From Pyropia yezoensis (taxonomy: Eukaryota; Rhodophyta; Bangiophyceae; Bangiales; Bangiaceae), in contig CM020619.1 in NCBI GenBank assembly GCA_009829735.1, positions 20,093,816 to 20,157,815 on the forward strand: a stretch of DNA of 64,000 nucleotides, in the 5' to 3' direction. Each line of letters opens with the position of its first letter. The stretch's first letter is position 1. This document shows positions 10,681-22,916 of this stretch, in pieces. A model generated the notes under the pieces. The model ran no database searches, was not told the DNA's origin, and saw nothing but the letters and a program-made list of their open reading frames with translations. A program made the translations under genes and the position numbers.

Positions 10681-12630
10681 TGGTGGAAAAACCATGTCCT
10701 GCGACGTCCTCGCGCGGTGCCGACCCGGACGAGAGCGGACCAACCACCGCGGCGCCCACTCTCACCAGCACCCCCTCCAGCGGCTCCCTCACCGCCAACG
10801 GCCGCTGTCAGCCACCCCTCCTTCATGGGTGTTTACCATAACTGCTCTCCCCCGCCGGGGAACAGGCTGTCGTCCGTGCGATCCGCTCTGCCGCCGCGAG
10901 AGCGGGGCCACAGAGGCCGGGCGCACCTGGTCGCCAGCGACGGCCGCGCTGCTGGCTGCCCACAATCCACCACACCCCGTTGGCTGTCGCGGATCACCTG
11001 CCTCTCGCAGCTGGGACTACAGACCCCGTTCTTCCTCACCAGACCCCCCATTCTGCGGGTCCTCGTGACCCAACAGGGGCAAGACCACCAGGGGAGGGTG
11101 GGGGTCCCAGCTGTGCACCCGTCTCCCGCCAGCAGACTTTCTTGTACCCGGTGGGCACTGTCAATCCGACAGTCCGACAGATCCCAACGGCAGAAGGCCC
11201 CCGTTCAGATGCAGGAGACAAAAGTGGGGGGGCGGGACGGTCATGAAATGACCTCTCTGGGCCCCCCCCCATACCCATCTTGATGGGCAGGAGACAGACT
11301 GACAAATCGTGTCGTCTCCCAATCCGCCACCACGCCAGCGCTCACGTGCGCGCGCGACCCAGAGGTGCACCTTCGACCGCCCGTCGTGGCGGTGCTTGCG
11401 ATCTGTGTGCACGACCTGGGTGCGCTCCCGACCCCCCCCCCCCTCTCCTCAGCGCACACCTCCCAGCACGACCCTCGTCACGGTCGTTCTTGGGCGTGCG
11501 GTGGAGAGAGAGGGTGTCGTGCCAGGACCACGCAGCCGCCAGACCTGCGCGTCTGCCACCGCCGACGCCCACGCGCCCCACCGCGCGAGTCGCGGCGGGG
11601 TGCCTCTGTGGGGGCGCCAGAGGGTGGGGGCGGCGGGCGGGGGCCCCCTCCACGGCCCCCCTCTGCATGAGGCCACGGCAGGGGTGCGCGGGCGGGCTGG
11701 GTGCCCCGTCCCCTTTCCCGAGCAAGAAAAGGGGAGAGAAGGGACTCTGAATGCACAGATGTGGGTGCAGGGTGCCAGAGCGTCGGGGTCCGCACGTGGC
11801 CCGTCGGTGGCACTCGGCCCGCCGAGGCGGCGGGTGCCCATCACATCCAATGGGGGGGCCGGGTCAGCGGGCCGCCCGCCCTCCCCCCTTGGCCACCAGC
11901 CTGGCGGCGTGTGCGTGGTCCCAGCGACCCAAACCAGTCCGCCCTGCCCTTTCTCCGGCTCCTCGCTCTTGCTGTTTCTCCCCAATCGCCCTCCCCCCCG
12001 GGCGGCCGTGGAAGCCACGGACCGAGGCGGGGCAGTGGCACGATGAGGGGTCGGTGTGGGCGGTGCCGGGGCGGCTGTGGGTGTGGGTGCTGCGAGGAGG
12101 GGGGTGGAGACTGTTGTAGGTCGGCTGGTGGGCGAGCACCATCTGTTGCCAGAGGCGGACCAGAGGGGGGCAACAGACGGGGTCCGACCGTCCAGGGCCG
12201 CCGCCCGTGCGGTGCGGGGGGCGAGGGCTTCCAGGGGGGGGGGGGGGGGGGGCGTGTGTACCTGGTGCCGCCGGCTGCCGCGGTCGCTGCTCCTCCGCCA
12301 AACGCACCACCGAGGGAGCCTCCCCCCCCCCCGGCCACTCCCCGCCCCGTATGCTGTGCGGCTGGGCAATAAGGCAGGGCCGCGATACATCCCGCACGGT
12401 GCCCCTGTTTGCCTCCTACCTCCACCCCCTTCCCCACCTCCTCGTCGTTCCCCCCCCCCCCCCCCCCACCACCCCCCCCCCCCCTCCATATTCTTCCCTC
12501 CTCGTCTTTCTAGCATCGATCCATTTCCCCGCCGGCCACTCGGATGTGCCGCCACGGGTCTAGTGCCAACGCCACCACCGCTGCCAGACGCCGCCGCAGA
12601 CCGGGGCCCCTCAACGGAGGGGAGGCAAGG
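10681..12630. other. GC-rich intergenic sequence upstream of the binding-protein-like gene
   Basis: No recognisable gene. It has long poly(C)/poly(G) runs (12233-12252, 12451-12486). The pyrimidine-rich tract at 12430-12515 directly precedes the next gene and may belong to its promoter or 5' UTR. Confidence 0.4.
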
Positions 12631-15600
12631 ATGACCCGTCGCTGCCTACCGGGCCGGCACAGCCGGCAACCTCTGCAGCCCGTGCGGAGGTTACCAGCGG
12701 CGGGGGCGGTGGCGGTGGCGGCGGCGGCAACGGCAGCAGCGGTGGTGGTCGTCGCGGCAGCAGCCGGCCGGCCCGTCGCAGGGCAGCCCGTGGGCACCCC
12801 CCCCCCCGCAGCCCCCCCCCCACCCCCCTTGCGCCCCCCCGCCCGTTTGTGGACACCCCCTGCGACCACCCCGCGACGGTCTGCGACGGGAGCGTGGACC
12901 TCTTCCCGTCGAAGATTGGCGCCATCACCCACGCGACGGGCATCCGCAACGTAACCTACACCCCCACCTACGTGGACGTGACGCTCGACGGGGGCGACAG
13001 CGGCGACGACGGCTCCCCCTCCCCCGCCCGCGCCTACCGCCTCCTGCGCTGCGGCTGTGACGCGGCGGCGGTGGCCGACGCGTCACGCACCACTCTCCGC
13101 ATCCCCCCGCGGGGGGTGTACGTTGGCCCTCGCCTGGCGGTGGAGCAGCTGGTGACGGGCCTCCGCGGCATTGACCGGCTGTCCGGGGTGGCCGACGCGG
13201 CGGCGCACCCGCCGGGGCCCGTGCGGTCGAGGTGGCGGGCGGGGCTGCTGACGTCACTCGCGGCGGTGTCGTCGCCGCCAACGGCACCGCCCGGGGACGG
13301 CGGCGGCGGCGGCGGCGGCGGCCTCAACTACTCGCTCCTCGCGGACCTATCCCCCCCCCCCCTGGCCATCCTCCCCGCATCTGCCGCGGCGGACGTCCCC
13401 CCCGCCCCCTTTGGCGACGCCATTGGCGTGCCGCTGGCGGTGCTCCTCACCGGCGAGGCCGGGGAGGCGTCCCCCCTGGGCGCCGCCGAGTACATCAAGC
13501 TGTGGGGCCTGGTGGTGGACAAGCCCGCCGCCGCCACCGCCGCGTTCGCCACCATCAAGGCCGGCTACGCGGCAGCGTCGGCGGCGGCGGCCGCCGCCCC
13601 AACCGTCCCGTCGGTGCTGCTCGGCGCGCCTGACGGGGTGGCCGACCGGTGGCGGCTGGGCCGCCCGGGCTCCGCGTCGGGCCGCCGCCTGGGCGCCCTC
13701 TGTGCCGACGCGGGGGTGGCACGCCAGTGGCTCGACGGGCAGGGGGGTGGGGGAGGTGGCGGCGGCAGCGGCAGCGTCCCGCCGGCAGTGGCGGCAGCCG
13801 CCAATGGTACCGCGCCGGTGGCGGCGGTCGCCGCCGCCGCCGGTGCCGCGTCTGTCTGGATTGACGCGCTTGACGCGGCGGCCGCCCGCCCCGCGGCGAC
13901 CGCCGACGACGTGCTGGTGGCGGCGGGGGGCGGGGTCCCCGCCGGCGCGGGGGGGGGCGCGCCCGTCAAAGCCACCGACGCGGCGGTTGCAGACCGGGCG
14001 GCGGCGCGGCGGCGGGGCGCCGCGCGCCTGGCAGCCGTGGACGCGCTGCCGTGCGGCCGCGTCTACGTCCTGGCCCTGCGGGGGGGGGCGGCGGCGGCCG
14101 ACGCGGCGGCCGCCGCCCGCCCCGACCGGCTGCTCGCCGACGTGGTGCGGGCGGCGCACGCCGGCCGCGGGGGGCCGCTGCCGGGCCTGCCCGGCGCCGG
14201 ATTTTTCTTTTACAAGCGCCTCCCCGCGTGGCAGCCCCCGCGCTTGGCCGTGGACGCCCCCGCCGCCGCCGCGTGCCCGTCGGTGCGGCTGCCAGAGCAG
14301 CCGCCGACGGGGATGGTGTACGGGACGGTGAACCTGGCAGTCGCGGGGACTGACCGGTGGGCGATGGAGGCGGCGGCCAGCCGGGGGGGCCTCCTCCGCG
14401 CGATTGGCGAGCGGGTGAGGGGGGGGGAGGGGGGGGGGGGGGAGGGGGCGTTCACCGAGATGTGGTTCCCCCGGTCGGCACCTACGGATGGTGGTGGTGG
14501 TGGTGATGGCGGCGGCGGCGGCGGCGATGGTGGTGCCCCTCCAACGCGGGTGGCATTCCGGGTGGCCCTCCCCGCCGACACGCCCATGGCGGAGCAAGCC
14601 ACCATTGGCACCGACGTTGCGGACATTGTGCGCGACCGGATGGGCGCCCCCATCGGTGGCGGCGGTGGCGGTGAAGGCGCGCCAATGGCTGTCACCGTCA
14701 CCGCCGCCGAGGTGAATGGCACGGCGGCGGTGGACCTTGCCGCCGCCGCCGCCGCCGACGGGGACGCCCCCACCAACGTCGACGGAAGCCTCTCCACGAT
14801 CGCGGTTCTGGGGATTGTGGCGGGCGCCGCCACCGTGGCGGCCGCCGTAATTGCCGCCGTGGCGGGGTCGTACAAGGCGGGGGTGCGGGCGGGCAAGGGC
14901 GCCGCGGCGCCGCCGGTGGGAGACCACGGGGAGCGGGAGTGGCACCATGGCGACCCGCCGCCCGTGCTCCCCCCCCCCACCGCCACGCGGTCGCCGGTGG
15001 CGCCAGAGCCGGTGCTGACGCCACGACCACTAGCGTCGCGGTCGGACGCGGCGGGGGGCGACGTGCTCGACACGGTGCTCCTCACCGACGAGCTACCGTC
15101 GGGGGAGCTAGGGGGGATGACCGCACGTAGCGGCGGCTGCGGCCGAGGTGGTGGCGGTGGCGGTGGCGGCGGGGAGTTTGGCTGGGGCGTGTCGCCGCCA
15201 CGGCCGCCGGGCGAGACGCCCGCCGAGGCCACCCGCCGCCGCGCTGTGGCAGCGGCAGCCGCGGCAGCCGGCGGCGGCGGCGCCGTCGGGCACGCCTTGA
15301 CACGGCCGCGGGCGGTGGGGTCCCCCCCCTGGAGGACGGCCGCCGCCGCGGCTACCAACGGTGCCGGCAGCGGCGGGCACGGCAACGGCGGCAGCGATGG
15401 CGGCAGCGGCAGCAGAGGCGACGACGACGGCGGGAGCGGCAGCAGAGGCGACGACGACGGCCGGAGCGGCAGCGGCGGCGACGGCGACGCCTACCCCCCG
15501 GCCATGGCGCCGCCGCCCTACGTCCCCGCGGATGCGCCTCGCGGTCACGTGCCGTTTATGGCGGCGCCGCGGGGCGTCGGGGGCGGCGGCGTCGGGGGCG

Positions 15601-16424
15601 GCGGCGGCGGCCGTCGCCGCCGCGGCCAGCAGGGGGGTGGGGACCCCGTGCTGGGCCTCCCCTCCCGGGGGGGGGCGCACAGCGGCGGCGGCAGCGGCAG
15701 CGACGGTGGCAGCGGCGGCGGCGGCACGCGCAGCGGCAGCGGCGGCACGCACCGCAGCCCCTACAGCGGCGGCAGCAGCGGCCACAGCGGCGGGCGGCCG
15801 CCGACGCCGCCGCCACCGCCGTCACCACCCCCCCGGCGACACTGGTCGGGGGCGCTGGTGGCGGCGGCGGCGGCGGGGGTCACCCCCGCGCCCCTGCAGC
15901 CCCCCCCCCCACCCCTCACTGGGGGAGACGGCGCCGCCGCGTCGCCGCTGCCGCCCCAGACGCCGCCGCCACCGCCGCCGCCGCCTCCGCTGTCGCTGCC
16001 GCTGTCTCCGCCGGCGGCGGTGCAGTCAGACAGCCCCCCGCACATGGCGGCCACCGCCCGACGGCGGCGGTCGCCCCGCAAGCCCCTGTTTGTTACCCTC
16101 GATGAGGAGGACCTGGCCGGGGGGGCGCCCCCGCCGCTGTCCCCGCTGGGACGGCCCCGCGTCGGCAGTGGTGGCGGCGGCGGCGGCGGCGGCGGTGGTG
16201 GTGGTGGTGGCGGTGGTGGTGGCGGCCGAGACGGCAAGGGCAGCGGCCGGGACAACAGCGGTGGCAGCGGCGACAGTGCCGCGTCGGCCGCGTCGGCCGA
16301 CCCGCCGTTGGCGGTCGCGTCGGCGGCGGTGGCGGCGGCGGTGGCGGCGGCGGCGGCGGCGCCCCGCCGGCTATCGGGGTGGCCCCGGGGGCGGCGGACG
16401 GGGGGCGCAGAGGAGGTGTGGTGA
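12631..16424 (+). CDS. Type I membrane protein with substrate-binding-protein-like ectodomain (frame break in poly(C))
   Basis: Predicted plasma-membrane receptor-like protein. From 12849 an uninterrupted frame of about 1190 codons runs to TGA 16422-16424. Its first ~480 residues match the layout of bacterial COG0614-type ABC-transporter substrate-binding proteins (iron-chelate/cobalamin class): DLFPSKIG, a RLLRCGC motif, RIPPRGVYVGPRLAVEQL, GIDRLSGVAD, AEYIKLWGLVVDK (about 13485), and RLLADVVRAAHAG followed by FFFYKRLP (to about 14225). A transmembrane helix follows (VLGIVAGAATVAAAVIAAVA, about 14800-14860), then a long Gly/Ser/Pro-rich tail. That frame has no ATG. In another frame, ATG 12631 opens Arg-rich sequence plus an Ala/Val-rich signal segment ending about 12780; the frames meet across poly(C) tracts at 12797-12842, so a homopolymer length error or real indel is likely. 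Ligand unknown; chelated iron is a family-based guess. Confidence 0.65.
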
Positions 16425-16523
16425 AGTGGGGCGGGAAGGGGGTTGGGAGAGCGGGGAGTTGAGGCTGGGGGGGGCGGGAGCGCGCAGCGTGCGTGACCCC
16501 CCCGGCCGGCCCCGCACCAGGGG

Positions 16524-16529
16524 AATAAA
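16524..16529 (+). promoter_or_regulatory. Candidate polyadenylation signal AATAAA
   Basis: AATAAA lies about 100 bases past the stop codon of the binding-protein-like gene. It is the canonical hexamer, but its use in this lineage is assumed. Confidence 0.3.
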
Positions 16530-16767
16530 CTGACTGGCGCCGCGTACGCGCGCCGATAAAACTCGGGAAGGGATCTGTCTGTTGGGAGGGGGCGGGCGCA
16601 CCCGTCGATGGCCGGTGGACCATGGCGGCGGCGGCGGGGGGGACCCACCGCGGTCCGACCCGCGTGTGGGTAGAGCGGAGGGCAATCAGCGGCAGTGGCA
16701 GCGGCGGGAGCGGCAGACGCGGGGCGGCCGCCCATCTGCCCTCACGCTCGCGCAGCCGGTAGGTGGC

Positions 16768-16862
16768 GGGTGACCAGCGTCGCCAGTAGCTGGGCGACCA
16801 GCGCCGCCAGGGCTGGGTGACCAGCGCCGCCAGTGGCCGGGTGACCAGCGCCGCCGCCGGCC
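16768..16862. repeat. 24-bp tandem repeat, four units
   Basis: Units start at 16768, 16792, 16815 and 16839; the core is GGGTGACCAGCGCCGCCAG with a variable tail. Confidence 0.6.
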
Positions 16863-18803
16863 AGCTTCCAGCGGCTGAGGCACGCGCCGGCGTCGGCACG
16901 GCACCAGTCTCCCTCGCAGCCAGCGCGGCCGACAGCCGACGACGGCCGAGACAGCATGGAGCACATCGGGGTCTGGCAAGGACCCCGCGCAGGAGGCGTC
17001 CTGCAGTCGGGAAAGAGCGAAGCGTGGGGGCTCATCCCGCTTGGACGAGAAGAGCTTCGATCGGCTTCGGCACCGCTCTCCCGCTCGTCCCCCCTTCGTA
17101 GCGCGGACAAGTATCCTGCCATGACAATTCTTCTGGCCCGGACGGCAACAACGCGTTGGTATTTTGTGCTGTGCGTTTTTTTACGATTGCGTCCTTGTGC
17201 GCACGTCCACCAACTTGGTCAAATGAAGCCGAACGGGCCTGGTCGTCTCGTCTTGTTTTCCCAGTCCCGCAGTCCCGCGTGCTCACGTGAGTCAGAAAGA
17301 GAGCTTGCGGGGCGCGTATCGTGGCCTTCCTTGCCTGCGCAGACAGCTCATCCGTCATCTGTCGGGCAACTTGAATTCACAAGCCAATTGGCACGCCGAC
17401 ACGCAAACAAACTGAGCTTTCATTGGCCCCACCGATGCATGCGACTGCCGAGCAAGTCTGATGAGAGGGCGCTGACCCCTTGATGGGTGGTTGAGCGGCG
17501 GGGGGGGCCTGGCAAGCCGTTGGTGCCGCCCGCACGTCATCCACCACCGTTTCTTTTCCGTGCACGGGCCCGTTTGGCCGGGCCGAGTCGTCTCCGCAGC
17601 CCAATCTCCGTCTGTCACTCCATCATGGGCACGGTGCTCCCCGCGGGATTGGCCCCCCACGACAGCCCCCTCCTGGTTGTCGATCCGCCACTCCTCCGCC
17701 GAGCCTGTGGAGTCACTCGGATGACACTGGCCTGGGTAAATACGAATAAGAAAAAAAACAAGAGGAAAACAGCAGGTGTCGGGGCCGAGAGGGAGTTGGT
17801 ATGTAAGAAGGTGACACGTCCCTCCGAGCACACCGAGATTGGGCCTGCGTGAGATATGTCATATATCTGGTCGGGCCACTTCGCCACTCCCCGCCCCCGT
17901 GCCCCCCTGCTGTGGCCCATGCTGTGGGCTCTCGCACCGACCAATCTGTGCGCAGCGGGCCAACAGGCCAGCCAGTGAGGCACCCCTCCCAGCGCGTGCC
18001 TCGAGAGCAGGGGCTTCCCCTCGACGGGCCGCTCCGCCTTGGCCTGCGAGGGAGAGACGGCCCACCCCCTTGGACGCCCCCCTCCTCCCCGCGAGTTGCA
18101 GGTGTGACCGCGACAGCGACTCTGCCCTCCCCCACTTGTTGCGTTGACTCACCAGCCGGCTCTCCTCCGCCCCCTTGGCGCCCCTCCTCCCAAGCCCTGA
18201 ACCTCCGCACCTCGCAGGGAGGGGCCCAGCTGGCTTGCGCACCTCGTACGGCCGCCAGACGCGGGAACGGTCTGTGCCTTGGTCGTTCTGTAGCTGTCCC
18301 ACCACCGCGCAGCGGCCGCCCCACCTGTCCCACTCTCCCCCCCTTGCCCCCCCTCCAAGAGCGCGGCGGGGCGGGCTGGTTGGACGCCTTGCCCTCCATA
18401 TCGCCCCCCCTCTCTTCGCAGTCCACCGACCCCCCCTGCCCTCTTTGTCCCCTTTGCGAGCGCTGCCCTCCCCCCTACCCTGCGAGGTGCACGCTCGGTG
18501 CGCGTCTCGTCCTCTTTCTTTGCGTGACACCCTCGGCTGCCTGCGCGCGCGGGTCACGGCCCGGGTGTGTTCCTGGCCCGCGTTGGCCGGTGCTAGAGAC
18601 GCGGCGGCCTCGTCAGGCGCGGACTGTGGGCGGCGTGCACGGGGGTTGGCCCGGTTGACCTCGTAGCGAGATTGGCGCGTCCCCCTCCCCCCCCCGCCCC
18701 CGTCTTTTTCTTGTGTTGTGCTCTACCACGACCCTTCCCGGTCCGTCCCCCCCCCGTTTCCCATCTTGCCCTGGGTTGCCCCCCTGGAGGCGCGTTGTCC
18801 ATC

Positions 18804-19658
18804 ATGGATACTGTCCTGGTGGCCACCTCGGCCAACCCGCGGGTGTTGCCAAGCGGGGGATCCTCCTCGTCTCCCCTCTCTCCTTCGCCTGCCCCCTCCC
18901 CGTCAGGGTCTGGGATAGGCTCCCCCGCCGCTTCTTCGTTGGCGCCAACGGGCGGAGCGGCACCCCCTGGGGACCCCTTTTGTGGCGCCATCACCATCCT
19001 CTCCCTTGTTGCGACGGTCCTTCGTGATGGCCTTCGCTCCGTTCCCCGCGCGGCCGCGGTGCTGGACCTGCTCGCCAGCGCTGTGGGACGACGGGGTGCC
19101 ACGGATGGGCGCATCCGCCGGCTGCCGCTTCGAGTGTTAACGCTGGTAGACCTGGCCACGGCGGCCGCGGACAACCGGCTGGTGCGGGTGGGCAGCGGAG
19201 GCCTCGGCTCGTCTGCTGGCCACTGCTGTGCATTGCGGGCGGCAGCAGTGGCATCGGGTGGCGGTGGGCCTGGCGACAGGCCAGGTGGGGCAGCCGTCGG
19301 TGGGAATGGCGTCAGAGGAGGCGACTGGGGGGTTGGCGACGCGGGTGGAACGCTGTGCGTGGTGATTGGGCGAGCGTCGGCCGCGACAGCGTGTGGGGAC
19401 GGTGGTAGTGGCTGCGGAGGGGCATCGTGCTGGACGGCTGGCCCCGCGCTGGCGGACGGTCCCTCCGCGCCCGGCGAGCAGCTGCTGGTGGAGGTGGTGC
19501 CGTATGACCAAGACGCGTGCGCCATCTGTCTGGGCGAGTACACCCACTCGATGGCGGTTGTACAACTGCCGTGTCGCCACATCTTTCATCGGCCATGCAT
19601 ATCCGCGTGGCTGCTACGGCAAAACGTTTGTCCGTGCTGCAAGCGCGAGGCCTGCTGA
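18804..19658 (+). CDS. RING-H2 zinc-finger protein, putative E3 ubiquitin ligase
   Basis: 284 residues. The ATG at 18804 (context CATCATGG) is the first in frame; upstream codons lie in Pro-rich leader sequence. The C-terminal 46 residues form a complete RING-H2 (C3H2C3) finger: CAIC at 239-242, CRH at 257-259, H at 262, C at 265, C at 276 and 279, with spacing C-x2-C-x14-C-x-H-x2-H-x2-C-x10-C-x2-C. Such fingers recruit E2 enzymes and transfer ubiquitin. The conserved Trp between the sixth and seventh metal ligands (ISAWLL) is present, as expected for E2 binding. The N-terminal ~235 residues are Ser/Gly/Ala-rich, with a hydrophobic but not clearly membrane-spanning segment (AITILSLVATVL) near 57-68; the substrate is unknown. 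Single exon. Confidence 0.8.
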   Translation: MDTVLVATSANPRVLPSGGSSSSPLSPSPAPSPSGSGIGSPAASSLAPTGGAAPPGDPFCGAITILSLVATVLRDGLRSVPRAAAVLDLLASAVGRRGATDGRIRRLPLRVLTLVDLATAAADNRLVRVGSGGLGSSAGHCCALRAAAVASGGGGPGDRPGGAAVGGNGVRGGDWGVGDAGGTLCVVIGRASAATACGDGGSGCGGASCWTAGPALADGPSAPGEQLLVEVVPYDQDACAICLGEYTHSMAVVQLPCRHIFHRPCISAWLLRQNVCPCCKREAC

Positions 19659-22600
19659 CTTGGGGTTGGGCAGGGGGGTGGGTGGGGAAGGTTGTTTGAG
19701 CCGACAGGGTGCAGGGTGGAATGAGAGTGGGCTGCTCACTTTTTGCAAGACGCTTCCGGGCGGGAGGATGACGTCGTAAGGAGGCCAGTCGGGCGACTTC
19801 TTCCATGCTTCTCTTTGTGTCTCACGTGGGACATCGGGGCGGGGAGGGGGGAGGGCGGCCCTTAACCTGGCGGGCTGCACCGCAGCTGTAGCCTTGTGCG
19901 CCGCTATTCTTGGTACCGAAGGCCCGCCGGCGGGCCCCAACCTCCAGGTCGAAGGAGACTGCATGTCCTTTGCGTTCGCGTCGTGCGCTCTGGGCGGAGG
20001 AAAATGACCAGTTCGTCTGTCTGTTCCTGTTTCCCCTGGGCGGTGATGCGATTCCATCGAGTTGACTGTCTTCGCGCCCGGTCCACGTGTCCTGATCGGG
20101 GCTGAAGCATCTGCTTTGCGTACGAGCAGTCCCCTGGAATAGCCCGCCGCGCCTGCTACGGCATGTACAGCGGGAGGTCATGGCGGGCGGCCTCGGCAGT
20201 GCCCCAGCGCCACACCGAGCTCTGAAGTGAACTATCCCGCCCAGCTTCTTGCGCACTCCCATTCCCTCCTCTTCCCTCCCGGCGTCCCGTCGCCGTCCGC
20301 TGCTGTGAGATATCCCCCGGTATGTAAACACATATCATGAAGAGGTTTGTTAAGGGCATGAGCATGGTCGACCTGGTTTGATGGGTAGGCACGCGTAAGG
20401 TGCTCTCAGAGCGGCCTCCACTTGGCAGCAGACCCCACCCCGCGGATGCCTCCGCCGACAAGGGCCACGTTTGGCCACGCCCGCCGGTCCAGCCCATCCG
20501 CCCACCCGCCCGCCCGCGCACCAACCCGGCCGCGGCGCTGGCGACCCGGCTCGACGGCCCGCCACCGACCGTGGCGGGCGTCGCGGCGAGTCGGTACGTG
20601 CCCCAGCGGGTGGTACACGCACATGTCCCAGACGGCGTGAAGGAATCGGGCGCCACACTTTCCTCCACTATCCTGGTGAATAGCTTGGTGAATTGAGGCC
20701 GCCCAATCAGATCGCTCCAAAGAACCAGGCCACAGAGAGCACCAGCGGCGGTCGGCCCGGACAACGACCGGACACCAGACACAGAATCGCGCCACAGACA
20801 CGTCTGATGACCCAGACAAGACCACCGACACGCGCAGGAACCACGTGGCAATGTGCCAGATCGGCTCCGGCCCCGAACGTGCTCGCCACTCACGGGACAG
20901 GTACAGCCAGGCAGATATGGCCGATTTCTGAAGAATGATGAGATTCATAAGGGGGTTCACAGCAGGTCACCGCAGCATTCCACCGAAGTACCGATGTTTC
21001 CCCCCTTCCCATTGGCTGCCGCTAAATCGCGGCAGCAGGTATCGCATACGTCTCATCCGATTCGGCGCTCCTCGTCGGACCCCTCCACTGCACTGCCTCA
21101 AAATCTGTAGCGATCTAAAAAACGTCCGAGATGCGGTCCCAGACTCTGAGAAGGGATTGGGACTCGTCAGCGGAACAAAAAAAGACTCCTATCCTCTCCG
21201 CGAGACCCAGAGCGTTTGAGACTTCCCGGCCACCAGTCTTTTTCTCTCTCTGGACAGACGGGATATCTTTTCCTCTCTTCTACTGCTGCAATTCCCCATT
21301 CCTCTTGCTCAGGACGACCGATTCCGCCGCGCGCGCCTCACATTTCGGGACACCTATCCGAGGCGTGCAGGAGTTGCACGGCGGTGATCGCGTACCCATG
21401 CCGCAAGACCCGCCCTCCGACGCCGTCACGTCGTTCGCCATCGACTTAGACCGTAGTGCATGCTCCTCCCCCTAGCCCCGTCCGCCCCCGCCCACCTCCA
21501 CCTCCACTACCACCATCAACTCGTCCTCCCTGTCGCCGGCCGCCACGGCAGCCGCCGTCGCAGTCGCCGACCGCCACGCCCTGTCCGTGGCGGTCTCCCA
21601 CCGCTCAGTGTTTGAGCGGTGGGCGCCCGCGCAGGCGTGCCCGAGCGTTGACCGCTCCAGCCTCCACCGGCCGCCGCTGACGCCCGCGCCCACCGTCGCC
21701 GGGCGGAGGGGGGAGCTGGGGGGGTCGGCGGTGGGCCGCGCGGCGATCGCCCTCGGCGCTGCTGCCAATGCTGACCAGTTGGCCCTTCACGGTGCGCCGT
21801 CTTCACTTCGGCGGGCGGTGGAAATGGCCTGCTGGCGAGTGCGTGCGGTGGCCACCATGATTGTTGTCGCGTGGGCGGCGGTGGTGCACGTGGCGTGGGA
21901 TCGGGCGTCTGAGGGGGCGGGAGGGACGTCTTTGCCTATCGAGCCCTTCCCCGCTCGCTGGGGCTCTCTGGGTCTTATTTGATGTCTGACTCGTTTCGAC
22001 CTGCCCCCCCCTGCTGTCCATTTCTTCTCTGTGTCCTTTACATGCGTTCCCTGGTCCCTTTGCCTCTATAGCCCCTCACTTCTTTACGCGCCAGCAGGGC
22101 GGGCTGCCAGCATCCCGATGGACATTATGAACTAAGGGGCTGGGTGCCTGTTTCGTGCTCGTGAGTGTGGGGGGGGGGGGCATCGGTATGAAGTGAGCGG
22201 TCGAGAACTTAGTGGGGGTGACCGATTGGTAGGCAGTGAAGTGGTCAATACCACTGTACGGCACAAGAGCTGAATGCGATGTGGGGGACTCTTTTTTGAC
22301 GCTCATCCCTTTACTGGCTGCTTGCCATGATTATTCCTTTCCATCCTGCTTCTTCTGCCTGCTGTCTGCCGCCTGTCTTCCACCACTCTGTCCACCATCT
22401 TCTCACCACCCTCTCCCCCCTTCCTAGTAGATCACTTCGGCCCCTTCTTCCCGTGGAGGCGGGTTGGGCGGTGCGGAGTCAGTGCACTGAGCACTGGGAT
22501 TTAGACATGTAAAAAAAAGTGGTGTCTGTCCATCAATGACCAATCCCGGACAACAGCCCTGGAGGCTTCAGAACACTCTTCTCAAGATCTCTTTTTCTCT

Positions 22601-22911
22601 CCGCTCCCTCATATCCTTTAGTGGGGTATCTTTGACGGCTGGTGGCAAGACGTTTTCAAGTCCTCTCTCCACGGATATCTCATCTGTCACTTTGGCGCTT
22701 TTCAGGAAGTGCCGTGTCTCCGATCGACTTTCCAGGGCTGTGCTCGAGTGACGGATCCCCCCCACAACGGGAATTAACTGGCACAGTACTCTGTGGTGGC
22801 CTCCTGGGAGCACGTGACAACAGCCCGTACCTGCTGCGAACCCGTCCGTGCAACTGTAGGCTACTTTGTACTGGCCAATCAGCGCCCTAGAACCGGCCTC
22901 ATTTCGCGGGA
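19659..22911. other. Intergenic region, mostly without recognisable genes
   Basis: Contains one weak candidate reading frame (21398-21982, listed separately). The minus-strand segment at about 20880-20990 resembles 33980-34050 at both DNA and peptide level. The rest shows no domain or RNA gene that I can identify. Confidence 0.45.
21398..21982 (+). pseudogene. Hypothetical reading frame with one internal TAG
   Basis: From ATG 21398 the frame runs to TGA 21980-21982, broken only by TAG at 21473-21475. The TAG lies at the end of CTCCTCCCCCTAG, which also resembles a splice acceptor, so a short intron, a pseudogene or a chance frame are all possible. The post-stop part (~168 residues) is Ala/Ser/Pro-rich with one hydrophobic stretch (AVATMIVVAWAAVVHVAW). 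No family recognised. Confidence 0.25.
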
Positions 22912-22916
22912 CCTGG

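Larger units (their letters stand above)
16425..18803. other. Intergenic region between membrane protein and RING gene
   Basis: Nothing recognisable as a gene. It holds the AATAAA above and four 23-24-bp tandem units of the type GGGTGACCAGCGCCGCCAGT (16768-16862). A moderately lower-GC stretch at 17100-17850 has open frames without known domains. The pyrimidine-rich 18660-18780 precedes the RING-gene ATG. Confidence 0.45.

Noticed and set aside
11449-12555. 368-codon minus-strand frame upstream of the membrane-protein gene
   Set aside because: Low-complexity Pro/Arg/Gly sequence driven by G/C runs, no domain.
17713-18666. Overlapping frames on both strands in the RING-gene upstream region
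   Set aside because: No recognisable motif, and both strands look equally open because of base composition.
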